From Pseudomonas sp. DC1.2 (GTDB lineage Bacteria > Pseudomonadota > Gammaproteobacteria > Pseudomonadales > Pseudomonadaceae), in NCBI RefSeq assembly GCF_034351645.1, contig NZ_CP133782.1, positions 4,283,001 through 4,347,000 of the forward strand: DNA of 64,000 bases, in the 5' to 3' direction. The notes under the pieces are model-generated. The model was not told the DNA's origin, searched no databases, and saw nothing but the letters and a program-made list of their open reading frames with translations. Numbering within the stretch: the first letter of the stretch is position 1; each line of letters starts with the position of its first letter. Positions 17,659-25,951 of the stretch are shown in pieces. Made by a program: the position numbers and the translations under genes.

Positions 17659-18986
17659 ATTCGGTGATGGTGGTGGACGACGAAAGCAGCATCCGCAGCG
17701 CTGTCGAACAATGGCTGAGCCTGTCGGGGTTCGAGGTGCAACTGTTTAGCCGCGCCGATGAGTGCCTGGCGCAGTTACCCAAACACTTTCCGGGGGTGAT
17801 TCTCAGCGACGTGCGCATGCCAGGCATGACCGGCCTGGAACTGCTGGCCGAAGTGCAACGGCGCGACGCCGACTTGCCGGTGATCCTGCTGACCGGTCAC
17901 GGCGACGTGCCGATGGCGGTCGAAGCCATGCGCGATGGCGCCTACGATTTTCTGGAAAAACCCTTCAGCCCTGACACCCTGCTCGGCAGCCTGCGTCGGG
18001 CCTTGGATAAACGCCGGCTGGTGCTGGAAAACCGCGCTCTGCACGTGCAGGCCGACAACCGCGCCAAACTCGATGCCACACTGCTGGGAGTCTCCCGAGG
18101 CTTGCAGACCTTGCGCCGGCAGGTGCTGGACCTGGCGGCGTTGCCGGTCAACGTGCTGATTCGCGGTGAAACCGGTAGCGGTAAAGAGCTGGTCGCCCGC
18201 TGTCTGCATGACTTCGGGCCGCGGGCCGACAAGCCGTTCGTGGCGCTAAACTGCGCGGCGATTCCCGAGCAACTGTTCGAGGCCGAGCTGTTCGGCCACG
18301 AGAGCGGCGCCTTCACGGGGGCCACGGGCAAGCGCATTGGCAAGCTGGAATACGCCGACGGCGGCACCTTGTTTCTCGACGAAATTGAAAGCATGCCGCT
18401 GGCGCAGCAGGTCAAATTGCTGCGGGTACTGCAAGAGCAGAAGCTTGAGCGGTTAGGGTCCAATCAAAGCATCCGCGTGGACTTGCGGATCATTGCCGCG
18501 ACTAAACCCGACCTGCTCGACGAAGCCCGGGCCGGGCGCTTTCGCGAGGATTTGGCGTATCGCTTGAACGTAGCCGAGTTGCGCCTTCCACCGCTGCGCG
18601 AGCGCCGCGAAGACATTCCATTGCTGTTCGACACCTTCGCCCACCACGCCGCCGAGCGCTTGGGTCGCACGTTTGCGCCCTTGAGCGGCCCGCAACTGAG
18701 CCGTCTGCTGAGCCACGACTGGCCAGGCAATGTACGCGAACTGGCCAACGTCGCCGAGCGTCAGGTATTGGGCCTTGGTGAACCGGAACCGGCCGGCGCC
18801 GACCCGGGCCAGTCACTGGCAGCGCAGCAGGAAGCGTTCGAAGCCCATTGCCTGCGTGCCGCGTTGACTCGACACAAGGGCGATGTGAAAGCGGTGCTAG
18901 AAGAACTGCAACTGCCACGCCGCACCTTCAATGAAAAGCTGCAACGGCATGGATTGAGCCGGGAGATGTTCCTGCACGACAGCTGA
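17652..18986 (+). CDS. sigma-54-dependent response regulator (DctD/MifR-like)
   Basis: A 444-residue NtrC-family activator. Residues about 1-120 are the receiver with phospho-acceptor Asp in VILSDVRMPGMTG. The AAA domain (about 140-370) has Walker A GETGSGKE, the sigma-54 contact loop GAFTGA and Walker B GGTLFLDE. The C-terminus is a Fis-type helix-turn-helix (about 400-440). It would activate a -24/-12 promoter; one lies just upstream of the neighbouring permease gene. Start ATG 17652 overlaps the sensor stop by seven bases. Confidence 0.88.
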   Translation: MLNSVMVVDDESSIRSAVEQWLSLSGFEVQLFSRADECLAQLPKHFPGVILSDVRMPGMTGLELLAEVQRRDADLPVILLTGHGDVPMAVEAMRDGAYDFLEKPFSPDTLLGSLRRALDKRRLVLENRALHVQADNRAKLDATLLGVSRGLQTLRRQVLDLAALPVNVLIRGETGSGKELVARCLHDFGPRADKPFVALNCAAIPEQLFEAELFGHESGAFTGATGKRIGKLEYADGGTLFLDEIESMPLAQQVKLLRVLQEQKLERLGSNQSIRVDLRIIAATKPDLLDEARAGRFREDLAYRLNVAELRLPPLRERREDIPLLFDTFAHHAAERLGRTFAPLSGPQLSRLLSHDWPGNVRELANVAERQVLGLGEPEPAGADPGQSLAAQQEAFEAHCLRAALTRHKGDVKAVLEELQLPRRTFNEKLQRHGLSREMFLHDS

Positions 18987-19012
18987 CTTTGGCAGTGACT
19001 CTGATGGCCTCA

Positions 19013-19034
19013 TCGCGAGCGAGCTTGCTCGCGA
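19013..19034. repeat. REP palindrome
   Basis: TCGCGAGC and TCGCGAGC in inverted order give perfect 8-base arms around GAGCTT. It lies between the sigma-54 regulator and its likely target promoter. Confidence 0.75.
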
Positions 19035-19072
19035 GGACGCGTGTACGAACAGAGCAACGCCCGGCTCACGTA

Positions 19073-19118
19073 AGCGGATTTTCGCCCATCACACACGCCA
19101 CACCAGCGGATTTCCGCT
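19073..19118 (+). promoter_or_regulatory. two phased candidate activator sites (UAS) for the sigma-54 regulator
   Basis: AGCGGATTTTCGCC at 19073-19086 and AGCGGATTTCCGCT at 19105-19118 start exactly 32 bases apart, about three helical turns. The second is a perfect palindrome (AGCGGA/TCCGCT), the first a near one. They lie 43 to 88 bases before the -24 element, where NtrC-family enhancers are found. Binding by the adjacent regulator is inferred. Confidence 0.5.
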
Positions 19119-19160
19119 CAAAAAGTTCCGCCCTCCCCTCTAAACCGGCCCTGCGCCATG

Positions 19161-19176
19161 TGGCACAGCTTCTGCT
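19161..19176 (+). promoter_or_regulatory. sigma-54 (-24/-12) promoter of the alpha-ketoglutarate permease
   Basis: TGGCACAGCTTCTGCT matches the consensus TGGCACGNNNNTTGCA in both invariant GG and GC pairs with the correct spacing. It lies 63 bases before the permease ATG at 19239. Confidence 0.75.
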
Positions 19177-19238
19177 ATAGCCCCATCAGGCTGCGTTTAC
19201 ACGCGCTCCACAAAAACAATTAAATGAAGGATCCTTCA

Positions 19239-20564
19239 ATGGATAACTCCAACACCCTGCCTCTTGGGGCGGCTGTCGTGCCGGCCAAAGAAAGAACCAC
19301 TTCCAGCCGTATCAAATCGATCTTCAGCGGCTCGGTCGGCAACATGGTCGAGTGGTATGACTGGTACGTATACGCCGCGTTTTCCCTGTACTTCGCGAAG
19401 GCTTTTTTCCCTGCCGGTTCCACCACCGCACAACTGATGAACACTGCGGCGATCTTCGCCGTGGGCTTCCTGATGCGTCCAATCGGTGGCTGGTTGATGG
19501 GCCTTTACGCCGACCGTGCCGGCCGTAAAGCGGCGCTGATGGCGTCCGTCCTATTGATGTGCTTCGGCTCACTGCTGATTGCCCTGAGCCCCGGTTATGA
19601 AACCATCGGCATCGGCGCGCCGATCCTGCTGGTCTTTGCCCGTCTGCTCCAGGGCCTGTCGGTGGGCGGCGAGTACGGCACCTCGGCAACCTACCTCAGC
19701 GAAATGGCGACCAAGGAACGTCGCGGCTTCTTCTCCAGCTTCCAGTACGTGACCCTGATCTCTGGCCAGCTCATTGCCCTGGCGGTGCTGATCGTGCTGC
19801 AACAGGTACTGACCACTGAACAGTTGTACGCGTGGGGCTGGCGCATCCCGTTCGCCATCGGCGCCTTGTGCGCGGTCGTGGCGCTGTACCTGCGTCGCGG
19901 CATGGAAGAAACCGAGTCGTTCACCAAGACCAAAAAAGAGAAAGCCAAGGAAAGCGCCATGCGCACCTTGATGCGTCATCCCAAAGAGCTGATGACCGTG
20001 GTCGGCCTGACCATGGGCGGCACCCTGGCGTTTTACACCTACACCACGTACATGCAGAAATACCTGGTGAACACGGTCGGCATGAGCATCACTGACTCCA
20101 CCAGCATTTCCGCGGCCACCCTGTTTCTGTTCATGTGTTTGCAACCGTTCGTGGGGGCGCTCTCGGACAAAGTAGGCCGACGGCCAATCCTGATTGCCTT
20201 CGGGGTGCTGGGTACATTGTTCACCGTGCCGATCCTGACCACACTGCACACTATCCAGACCTGGTGGGGCGCGTTCTTCCTGATCATGGCCGCGCTGATC
20301 ATCGTCAGCGGCTACACCTCGATCAATGCGGTAGTCAAAGCCGAGCTGTTCCCTACCGAGATTCGTGCGCTGGGCGTTGGCTTGCCGTATGCGCTGACCG
20401 TATCGATCTTCGGCGGTACGGCTGAATACATTGCGTTGTGGTTCAAGAGCATCGGCATGGAAACCGGCTACTACTGGTATGTCACGGCGTGTATCGCGGT
20501 GTCGTTGATCGTGTACGTGACCATGAAAGATACACGCAAGCACTCGCGGATCGAGACCGACTAA
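19239..20564 (+). CDS. kgtP: alpha-ketoglutarate / dicarboxylate MFS permease (KgtP/PcaT-like)
   Basis: A 441-residue metabolite:H+ symporter of the major facilitator superfamily with about twelve membrane helices. The signature after helix 2 reads GWLMGLYADRAGRKAAL, and QGLSVGGEYGTSATYLSE is typical of the KgtP/ShiA/ProP subfamily. The second-half MFS motif is DKVGRRPILIA. Start ATG 19239 is preceded by GAAGGA at good spacing; an ATG at 19224 is upstream in the leader. A sigma-54 promoter and the adjacent two-component genes point to substrate-induced uptake of alpha-ketoglutarate. The substrate is inferred from subfamily and context. Confidence 0.85.
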   Translation: MDNSNTLPLGAAVVPAKERTTSSRIKSIFSGSVGNMVEWYDWYVYAAFSLYFAKAFFPAGSTTAQLMNTAAIFAVGFLMRPIGGWLMGLYADRAGRKAALMASVLLMCFGSLLIALSPGYETIGIGAPILLVFARLLQGLSVGGEYGTSATYLSEMATKERRGFFSSFQYVTLISGQLIALAVLIVLQQVLTTEQLYAWGWRIPFAIGALCAVVALYLRRGMEETESFTKTKKEKAKESAMRTLMRHPKELMTVVGLTMGGTLAFYTYTTYMQKYLVNTVGMSITDSTSISAATLFLFMCLQPFVGALSDKVGRRPILIAFGVLGTLFTVPILTTLHTIQTWWGAFFLIMAALIIVSGYTSINAVVKAELFPTEIRALGVGLPYALTVSIFGGTAEYIALWFKSIGMETGYYWYVTACIAVSLIVYVTMKDTRKHSRIETD

Positions 20565-20591
20565 GCGCTGCGTTTGTAGCGGCGGTCAGGG

Positions 20592-20664
20592 CCTCTTCGC
20601 GGACACGCTCGCCCACAGGTAACTCATCGCGCCTGTTGGAGCTGGCTTGCCCGCGAAGGGCATG
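20592..20664. repeat. REPIN-like inverted pair of REP units
   Basis: CCTCTTCGCGGACACGCTC (revcomp reading ...GAGCGTGTCCGCGAAG) and GGAGCTGGCTTGCCCGCGAA face each other, each flanked by CCTGT/ACAGG, about 20 bases apart. The remainder of the 442-base gap 20565-21006 holds an AT-rich stretch (about 20930-20990) that probably includes the promoter of the next small gene; I see no other gene. Confidence 0.6.
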
Positions 20665-21006
20665 ACTCGGTCTTGACGCCGCTCGGTAACCGAGCGCTGG
20701 GCAGACGTGCGCTGTGCGTAAGCTGCCCGCGTCATCTCACCAGAAAATTTCCCGCCAATACGCGCGATAAGCCAAGTCGTCGCGCAGTCAGTGCAGTCTG
20801 AAAAAACGGTCATGTCAGGGATTCGCCCGGATTAATCAGCGGTTAATCGCGGGAATCCATCCTGCCCCTGCCTGATCGATTAATTGCGTTGAGCCCACTC
20901 AGCCTTGAAAACGAAAAAGTCTGACGACCTTAACATCTAATTAATCGATATTTTTTAGCCTTAAGTTGCATTTTTAAATCAACTTAAATGACCTGGAGTC
21001 ACTGAC

Positions 21007-21234
21007 ATGAAAACCCAACTCTTCCTTGCCTTGGCCTTGTCCGTCATGGCCGCGAACACCTTCGCCAATGACGGTTTCGATAAAACCGGCACAGCGACCT
21101 TCATCTCCCAAAGCGCGACCGCTCAGTCGGGCTCCACCGCAGTGGCCTCCGACAGCGCCGACCACGCGACAAAGGAAGGCGCTATCGCTGCCGACGGCAC
21201 GGATAAAACCGCCCTTGGCCGCATTGATAGCTAA
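21007..21234 (+). CDS. small exported protein of unknown function
   Basis: A 75-residue protein. Residues 1-20 form a clear signal peptide (MKTQLFLALALSVMAANTFA, cleavage after A-N-T-F-A), leaving a mature peptide of about 55 residues rich in Ser, Thr, Ala, Gly and Asp, with no cysteines and two imperfect copies of a G-(T)-D-K-T type motif (GFDKTGT, GTDKTAL). GGAG stands ten bases before the ATG. An AT-rich promoter region and a following hairpin terminator suggest a single-gene unit. I do not recognise its function; it probably resides in the periplasm. Confidence 0.7.
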   Translation: MKTQLFLALALSVMAANTFANDGFDKTGTATFISQSATAQSGSTAVASDSADHATKEGAIAADGTDKTALGRIDS

Positions 21235-21253
21235 TGCGCCAAGAGGACTTCAC

Positions 21254-21277
21254 AGCCCGGCTCGACCGGGCTTGTTT
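21254..21277 (+). terminator. rho-independent terminator after small exported protein
   Basis: AGCCCGG and CCGGGCT are perfect 7-base arms around CTCGA, followed by TGTTT, 20 bases after the stop codon. Confidence 0.7.
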
Positions 21278-21367
21278 ATGGGCGTCAGCAAAAAGCTGAA
21301 GGCACCGCAGAACCTGTTGACCCAGTGGATACAGGTTCCAACTCTACGGCGGGCTGATCCCGCGTTT

Positions 21368-21384
21368 TCGCGAGCAGGCTCGTT
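21368..21384. repeat. REP half-element
   Basis: TCGCGAGCAGGCTCG carries the REP core palindrome in the gap before the flavin reductase gene. Confidence 0.5.
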
Positions 21385-21470
21385 CCTCAAAGGATTCTCC
21401 ATCCGACTGGAAATAACCGGCTCAGCCTTGCACTATTGCCCGACGAAAACGCTCTCAGGAACCCCGCACC

Positions 21471-22100
21471 ATGCCCGAAGACATCCACTACTACGAACCC
21501 GCCAACGGCCACGGCCTGCCTCACGATCCGTTCAACGCCATCGTCGGCCCGCGTCCCATCGGCTGGATTTCCTCCCAGGATGCCAACGGTCGCTTGAACC
21601 TGGCGCCGTATAGTTTCTTCAACGCCTTCAACTACATCCCGCCGATCATTGGTTTTTGCAGCGTGGGTCGCAAAGACAGCCTGAACAACATCGAGCAGAC
21701 CGGCGAGTTCGCCTGGAACCTGGCCACCCGGCCGCTGGCCGAGCAGATGAACCAGAGCTGCGCCATGGTGCCGCCCGAGGTCAACGAGTTCGAACTGGCC
21801 GGGCTGACTACCGCCGCATCCACCGTTATTCAAGTGCCACGGGTCGCCGAGAGCCCGGTGTCCTTCGAATGCAAGGTCACCCAGATCATTCAGTTGCAGC
21901 GCGCAGACGGAAACGTGGTGCCCAGTTGGCTGATTCTTGGCGAAGTGGTCGCCGTGCATATCGCCAAATGGCTGTTGAAGGATGGGGTGTACGACACCGC
22001 CGCGGCAGAACCGATTTTGCGCGGTGGTGGGCCGGCTGATTACTTCCAGTTGGGGCCTGAGGCCTTGTTCAAGATGTATCGCCCAGGGGCGGCAAAGTAA
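21471..22100 (+). CDS. flavin reductase family (flavoredoxin-like) protein
   Basis: A 209-residue FMN-binding split-barrel protein. The conserved N-terminal blocks PFNAIVGPRPIGWISS and NLAPYSFFNAFNYIPPIIGF bind flavin in this family (DIM6/NTAB). A partner monooxygenase is not identifiable here. Its TAA stop directly abuts the stop of the convergent small gene, with no bases between. Confidence 0.8.
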   Translation: MPEDIHYYEPANGHGLPHDPFNAIVGPRPIGWISSQDANGRLNLAPYSFFNAFNYIPPIIGFCSVGRKDSLNNIEQTGEFAWNLATRPLAEQMNQSCAMVPPEVNEFELAGLTTAASTVIQVPRVAESPVSFECKVTQIIQLQRADGNVVPSWLILGEVVAVHIAKWLLKDGVYDTAAAEPILRGGGPADYFQLGPEALFKMYRPGAAK

Positions 22101-22331
22101 CTACCAGATCAGGTCGCCGTCTTCGCTGACGTCCTTGAGACGTGTCAGCTCCAGCGCGGCGGCTTCGTCGGCATCGTGGGCGGTTTTGAAGGTCTGGTCT
22201 TCCAGCACTGTGTGAAAGCGTGGCGCACCCGAGCCACCGATGGCTTTGGTGGCGATGGCCGCGTGATAACCACCCTCTCGAGGGACTACAGCGGAAACTG
22301 CTTCGAATTGATCAAAGGCTTTACGTGCCAT
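22101..22331 (-). CDS. small conserved hypothetical protein
   Basis: A 76-residue protein with ATG 22331 preceded by AGGAGCC at about nine bases. It has the pattern KAFDQFEAVSAVVPREGGYHAAIATKAIGG, and an acidic C-terminus (DADEAAALELTRLKDVSEDGDLIW). There is no signal peptide or membrane helix, so it should be cytosolic. I do not recognise a function. It converges with the flavin reductase gene and lies 41 bases downstream of the ABM-domain gene, with which it may be cotranscribed. Confidence 0.65.
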   Translation of the reverse strand: MARKAFDQFEAVSAVVPREGGYHAAIATKAIGGSGAPRFHTVLEDQTFKTAHDADEAAALELTRLKDVSEDGDLIW

Positions 22332-22372
22332 GTCTCGGCTCCTGGCTTAGTGGGAATGGCCTTATTAAACCT

Positions 22373-22726
22373 TCAACCCGCCAGTTTGTGTACCCAGGCA
22401 CTGGTTTGGCCGAGGGCCTCGGTGGCAGAAACGTCGTTGAAGGTGTGAAAGTCGAGGCTCTTAACCACCAGGTCCTGCACCAGTTCGGCAAAAATCTGCA
22501 TCGCCGGGGTGTTGAAATAAGCGGTCATGGCGTGCTGGTGCGTCCAGAAGCCGGACACCAGCCAAAGTTCTGGATCGCATTGTGAATGTTGCAGCGAGAA
22601 ACTCAGGCAGCCGCTGGCAGCGCGCGAAGGCTCGATCAACGTACTCAAGCGCGCACCCAGTTCTGCCGAGCGTCCAACGCTGGCACGGATAAAAGCCATA
22701 TGACTGACGGGGATTTGCGTAGACAT
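22373..22726 (-). CDS. antibiotic biosynthesis monooxygenase (ABM) domain protein
   Basis: A 117-residue ferredoxin-like alpha/beta protein. The pattern MAFIRASVGRSAELGARLSTLIEPSRAASGCLSFSL and later LWLVSGFWTHQHAMTAYFNTPAMQIF matches the ABM family (PF03992), small cofactor-free monooxygenases or heme/quinol-handling proteins. ATG 22726 has GGGAGG eight bases upstream. The gap 22727-23061 to the divergent AraC gene has no further gene and must hold both promoters. Confidence 0.75.
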   Translation of the reverse strand: MSTQIPVSHMAFIRASVGRSAELGARLSTLIEPSRAASGCLSFSLQHSQCDPELWLVSGFWTHQHAMTAYFNTPAMQIFAELVQDLVVKSLDFHTFNDVSATEALGQTSAWVHKLAG

Positions 22727-23061
22727 GTTCACCCTCCCAGGGAGTCCAGTGGCAGCCATGGGACGGGCTGCGACAGGGTCAAAGGTTAGGCGGCGCGGCG
22801 CGATGGCCGTTAGTCGATTCCTGCCGGCTTATTGCACAATCCTGCGCGCCAACGCAAAAAGTCGTTCCGGAGTAACGCCCACGCGTCGCGAGCATGACAC
22901 AGAGGTTTCAAGCAAGTTTCAGCGTTTGCGAGCCGTTCTTACCCTTTCTGGCATCAGCCCCGCGCAGGATCAGGCAAGCTTTTGGCAGGATGCGTCTACC
23001 GCTTTTGCTTGCACAAACTTAAGCTCGGCCCATCTCCAACGCGTCACCGAGGATAACCGGC

Positions 23062-23991
23062 ATGTCGTCGCTCGATCACTTGCAAGCCCCGCTGGACGCC
23101 GACATGGAAAAACAGCGTGCGGAACTGGCCGACATCATCCGGCGTAATACCCTGGACGACGGCACGTATGCCACCGCCGTAGGCTCGCTGAGCATGTCGC
23201 GCCACAGCCAATCCCATGACTTCGCCCCGGTGCTCGCGCAACCCGCGTTGTGCATCATGGCCCAGGGACGCAAAGAAGTTCGGCTGGCCGACGAATACTT
23301 CAACTATGACCCGCTGAATTATCTGGTGGTCTCCGTCTCGATGCCCCTCAGCGGGCGGGTGGTGAATGTCACGTCCGAAGAGCCGATCCTCGCCGTGCGG
23401 CTGGACATCGATCCGGCAGAAATCACCGCGCTGATTGCCGACGCCGGACCGCTCGGCGTGCCCACGCGGCCCATTGGTCGAGGGCTGTATATCGAACGGA
23501 TCGACACCGCGATGCTCGATGCAGTGCTGCGCCTGGCGCGCCTACTGGACACACCGAAAGACATCGCCATGCTCGCGCCGCTGATTCGCCGGGAGATTCT
23601 GTATCGACTGCTGCGCAGCCAGCAGGGCCATCGATTGTATGAAATTGCGATCGCCAACAGCCAGAGTCACCGCATCAGCCAGGCGATCAAATGGCTCAAC
23701 GGCAATTATGAACAACCGTTGCGCATCGATGACCTGGCGCGAGAAGTGAACCTGAGCGTGTCAACGCTGCATCACCGGTTCAAGGCAATGACGGCGATGA
23801 GTCCGTTGCAGTATCAAAAGCAACTGCGCCTGCAAGAGGCGCGGCGCTTGATGCTGGCCGAGGGGCTGGAAGCATCGGCGGCGGGGTATCGCGTGGGGTA
23901 TGAAAGTCCCTCGCAGTTCAGCCGTGAGTACAGCCGCTTGTTTGGGGCGCCGCCGCTTCGGGATTTGGCGCGGTTGCGGTTGACTGTTTGA
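23062..23991 (+). CDS. AraC-family transcriptional regulator with PF06719-type N-terminal domain
   Basis: A 309-residue regulator. Residues about 35-190 are the AraC_N sensor fold (PALCIMAQGRKEVRLADEYF is typical). Residues about 200-300 hold the two helix-turn-helix motifs (LAREVNLSVSTLHHRFKAMT, then AAGYRVGYESPSQFSREYSRLFG). Such regulators often control a divergent oxidoreductase gene; here the divergent neighbour is the ABM-domain gene. The effector is unknown. Confidence 0.85.
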   Translation: MSSLDHLQAPLDADMEKQRAELADIIRRNTLDDGTYATAVGSLSMSRHSQSHDFAPVLAQPALCIMAQGRKEVRLADEYFNYDPLNYLVVSVSMPLSGRVVNVTSEEPILAVRLDIDPAEITALIADAGPLGVPTRPIGRGLYIERIDTAMLDAVLRLARLLDTPKDIAMLAPLIRREILYRLLRSQQGHRLYEIAIANSQSHRISQAIKWLNGNYEQPLRIDDLAREVNLSVSTLHHRFKAMTAMSPLQYQKQLRLQEARRLMLAEGLEASAAGYRVGYESPSQFSREYSRLFGAPPLRDLARLRLTV

Positions 23992-24033
23992 CCCGGATTG
24001 AGCAGTGCCACAGCGGCCCCCGCGCCTCAAAAA

Positions 24034-25089
24034 TCAGGCGGTTAGTACCCGGCACGCCTCAGACGGAAGGGTCACCGACACCGAATGGCCAATGCTCAAA
24101 CCCAAACCCTGGCACGGCGTGCTCAATGCAGTAAACGACACCCCGGAACACTCCACCGTGGTTTCAATCGTCGCGCCGATATCGCGTATAAACGTCACTT
24201 TGCCCAGCAACCGATTGCCCGCTGTGGCCTGCGGTTGCGACAGTTGCAAGTCTTCCGGACGAATCAGCATCTTGACCTTCTGCCCCACCACAATGCTGCT
24301 GCAAATCGGCACTTGCAGCGCCTCACCGCCCGGCAGCCCAACCTTGCCGTTGCCCAGGGCGGTAGCCGGGAAGATGTTCCCCGAACCAATAAAGTCCGCC
24401 ACGAACTCGTTGGCTGGGTGTCGATAGATTTCAATCGGTGTGCCCACCTGTTGCACCCGATGCTCACCCAACACCACCACGATGTCGGCCATGGTCATGG
24501 CCTCGCGCTGATCGTGGGTAACCAGGATGGTGGTGATGTTCAAGCGTTGTTGCAGTTGACGAATTTCCACTTGCATGGACTCACGCAACTTGGCGTCCAG
24601 CGCTGAAAGCGGCTCATCCAGCAGCAGGATTTTTGGCCGCGAAGCAATCGCCCGGGCAATCGCCACGCGCTGACGTTGCCCACCGGAAAGTTTCGAAACA
24701 GGACGATCGATCATTTCCTGCAACTGAATCAGTTGCAGCAACTCCACCACCCGCGCCTGCTGATCGACTTTGCTGACGCCACGCAGTTTCAGCGGGTAAG
24801 CAATGTTTTCGCCCACTGTCATGTGCGCAAACAGCGCCAGTGATTGAAACACCATGCCGAAGTTGCGCAGGTGCGCCGGGGTGTGGCCAATGTCTTCACC
24901 GTCCAGGCGAATCTCGCCGCCGGTCAGGGTTTCGAGCCCGGCAATCATCCGCAGCAAGGTGGTTTTGCCGCAGCCCGACGGGCCGAGAAAACACACCAGT
25001 TTGCCCTCGGGCAAATGCAGGTTTACATCCTTTACCGCGCAGGCCGAGCCGTAATGTTTCTCGACGTTTTCCAGAATCAGACCAGTCAT
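24034..25089 (-). CDS. ABC transporter ATPase, spermidine/putrescine (PotA) type
   Basis: A 351-residue ATPase. Walker A is GPSGCGKTT (about 36-44), the Q-loop follows in MVFQSLALFAH, the signature is LSGGQRQRVAIARA, Walker B is ILLLDEPLSALD and the H-loop is LVTHDQ. The C-terminal TOBE-like domain (about 280-345) is typical of the PotA/MalK group. ATG 25089 has GAGGTG upstream. It closes the operon with two permeases, a binding protein, an aldehyde dehydrogenase and a decarboxylase. The substrate is probably a polyamine or guanidino compound. Confidence 0.85.
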   Translation of the reverse strand: MTGLILENVEKHYGSACAVKDVNLHLPEGKLVCFLGPSGCGKTTLLRMIAGLETLTGGEIRLDGEDIGHTPAHLRNFGMVFQSLALFAHMTVGENIAYPLKLRGVSKVDQQARVVELLQLIQLQEMIDRPVSKLSGGQRQRVAIARAIASRPKILLLDEPLSALDAKLRESMQVEIRQLQQRLNITTILVTHDQREAMTMADIVVVLGEHRVQQVGTPIEIYRHPANEFVADFIGSGNIFPATALGNGKVGLPGGEALQVPICSSIVVGQKVKMLIRPEDLQLSQPQATAGNRLLGKVTFIRDIGATIETTVECSGVSFTALSTPCQGLGLSIGHSVSVTLPSEACRVLTA

Positions 25090-25102
25090 GTTGCACCTCA
25101 AA

Positions 25103-25951
25103 TCAAAAGGAAACGCCACCTTCGCCCACCAGCTTCTCCAACGCCCAAATGAGGACGAAGTCGATCAGCACGATCAGCACGGCAAACGAGAAAACGGTGG
25201 GATCGAGCGAGGACACGGTGCGGCTGTACATCCAGATCGGCACGGTCATGACGTCGATGGTGTAGAGAAAATAGGTCACGGTGAACTCGTTGAACGAGAC
25301 GATGAACGCCAGCAGCATCCCTGCCAGAATCCCCGACTTCATCAACGGCACCACCACATCGACAATCGCCCGGGTCGGCGAAGCGCCGAGCATCTGTGCG
25401 GCCTCCTCGACTTCGCTGCCGATGGACAGCATCGCCGCCGTGCAGTTTTTCACCACGAACGGTAACGCCAGAATGACGTGGGCAATCACTAAGCGCGAGG
25501 TGGTCATCTGGAACGGCAGGCTGTCGAACACCAGCAGCAACGCCAACCCCAGCACCACCATTGGAAACACCAGCGGCAGCGACATCAATTGCAGGGCCAC
25601 GGCTTTACCGCGGAACTCGCAACGAGTCAGCGCATAGGCGGCCGGCACCGCAATAATCGTGGCGAAGACCATGGTCAGGCAGGCGACCATCAGGCTGGTG
25701 GTCATGGCTTTGCCGAGGCTCAGCACGTCGCTGGCGTCCGGAGAGACGAAGGTAGTCCAGGCGGCCCGATACCATTGCAGGCTATAGCTGCTGGGCGGGA
25801 AATCGAGATTCGACGCACCGCTGAACGACATCACGATCATGGTCAGGATCGGCAGTACCGCGAGCAGCAGAATAAAGCCAGACAACACACCGGCAAAGGT
25901 GCCCGTTTCGCCGGGCAGCAGCGAGTGACGCTTTTTGATCAGGGTGCTCAT
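25103..25951 (-). CDS. ABC transporter permease, PotC type
   Basis: A 282-residue inner-membrane protein with about six helices. The EAA loop that contacts the ATPase reads EVEEAAQMLGASPTRAIVDVVVPLMKSGI (about residues 180-208). Its ATG overlaps the stop of the upstream permease as ATGA. It pairs with the other permease as the heterodimeric channel of the importer. Confidence 0.85.
   Translation of the reverse strand: MSTLIKKRHSLLPGETGTFAGVLSGFILLLAVLPILTMIVMSFSGASNLDFPPSSYSLQWYRAAWTTFVSPDASDVLSLGKAMTTSLMVACLTMVFATIIAVPAAYALTRCEFRGKAVALQLMSLPLVFPMVVLGLALLLVFDSLPFQMTTSRLVIAHVILALPFVVKNCTAAMLSIGSEVEEAAQMLGASPTRAIVDVVVPLMKSGILAGMLLAFIVSFNEFTVTYFLYTIDVMTVPIWMYSRTVSSLDPTVFSFAVLIVLIDFVLIWALEKLVGEGGVSF

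Noticed and set aside
15892..18986. Naming the two-component pair dctB/dctD outright
   Set aside because: The proteins fit both DctBD and MifSR; adjacency to an alpha-ketoglutarate permease and not to dctA or dctPQM makes the C4-dicarboxylate name unsafe.
22725..23147. 140-codon plus-strand frame before the AraC gene
   Set aside because: It overlaps the true AraC start in another frame, lacks a ribosome site and shows no protein-like pattern; the gap is better read as a divergent promoter region.
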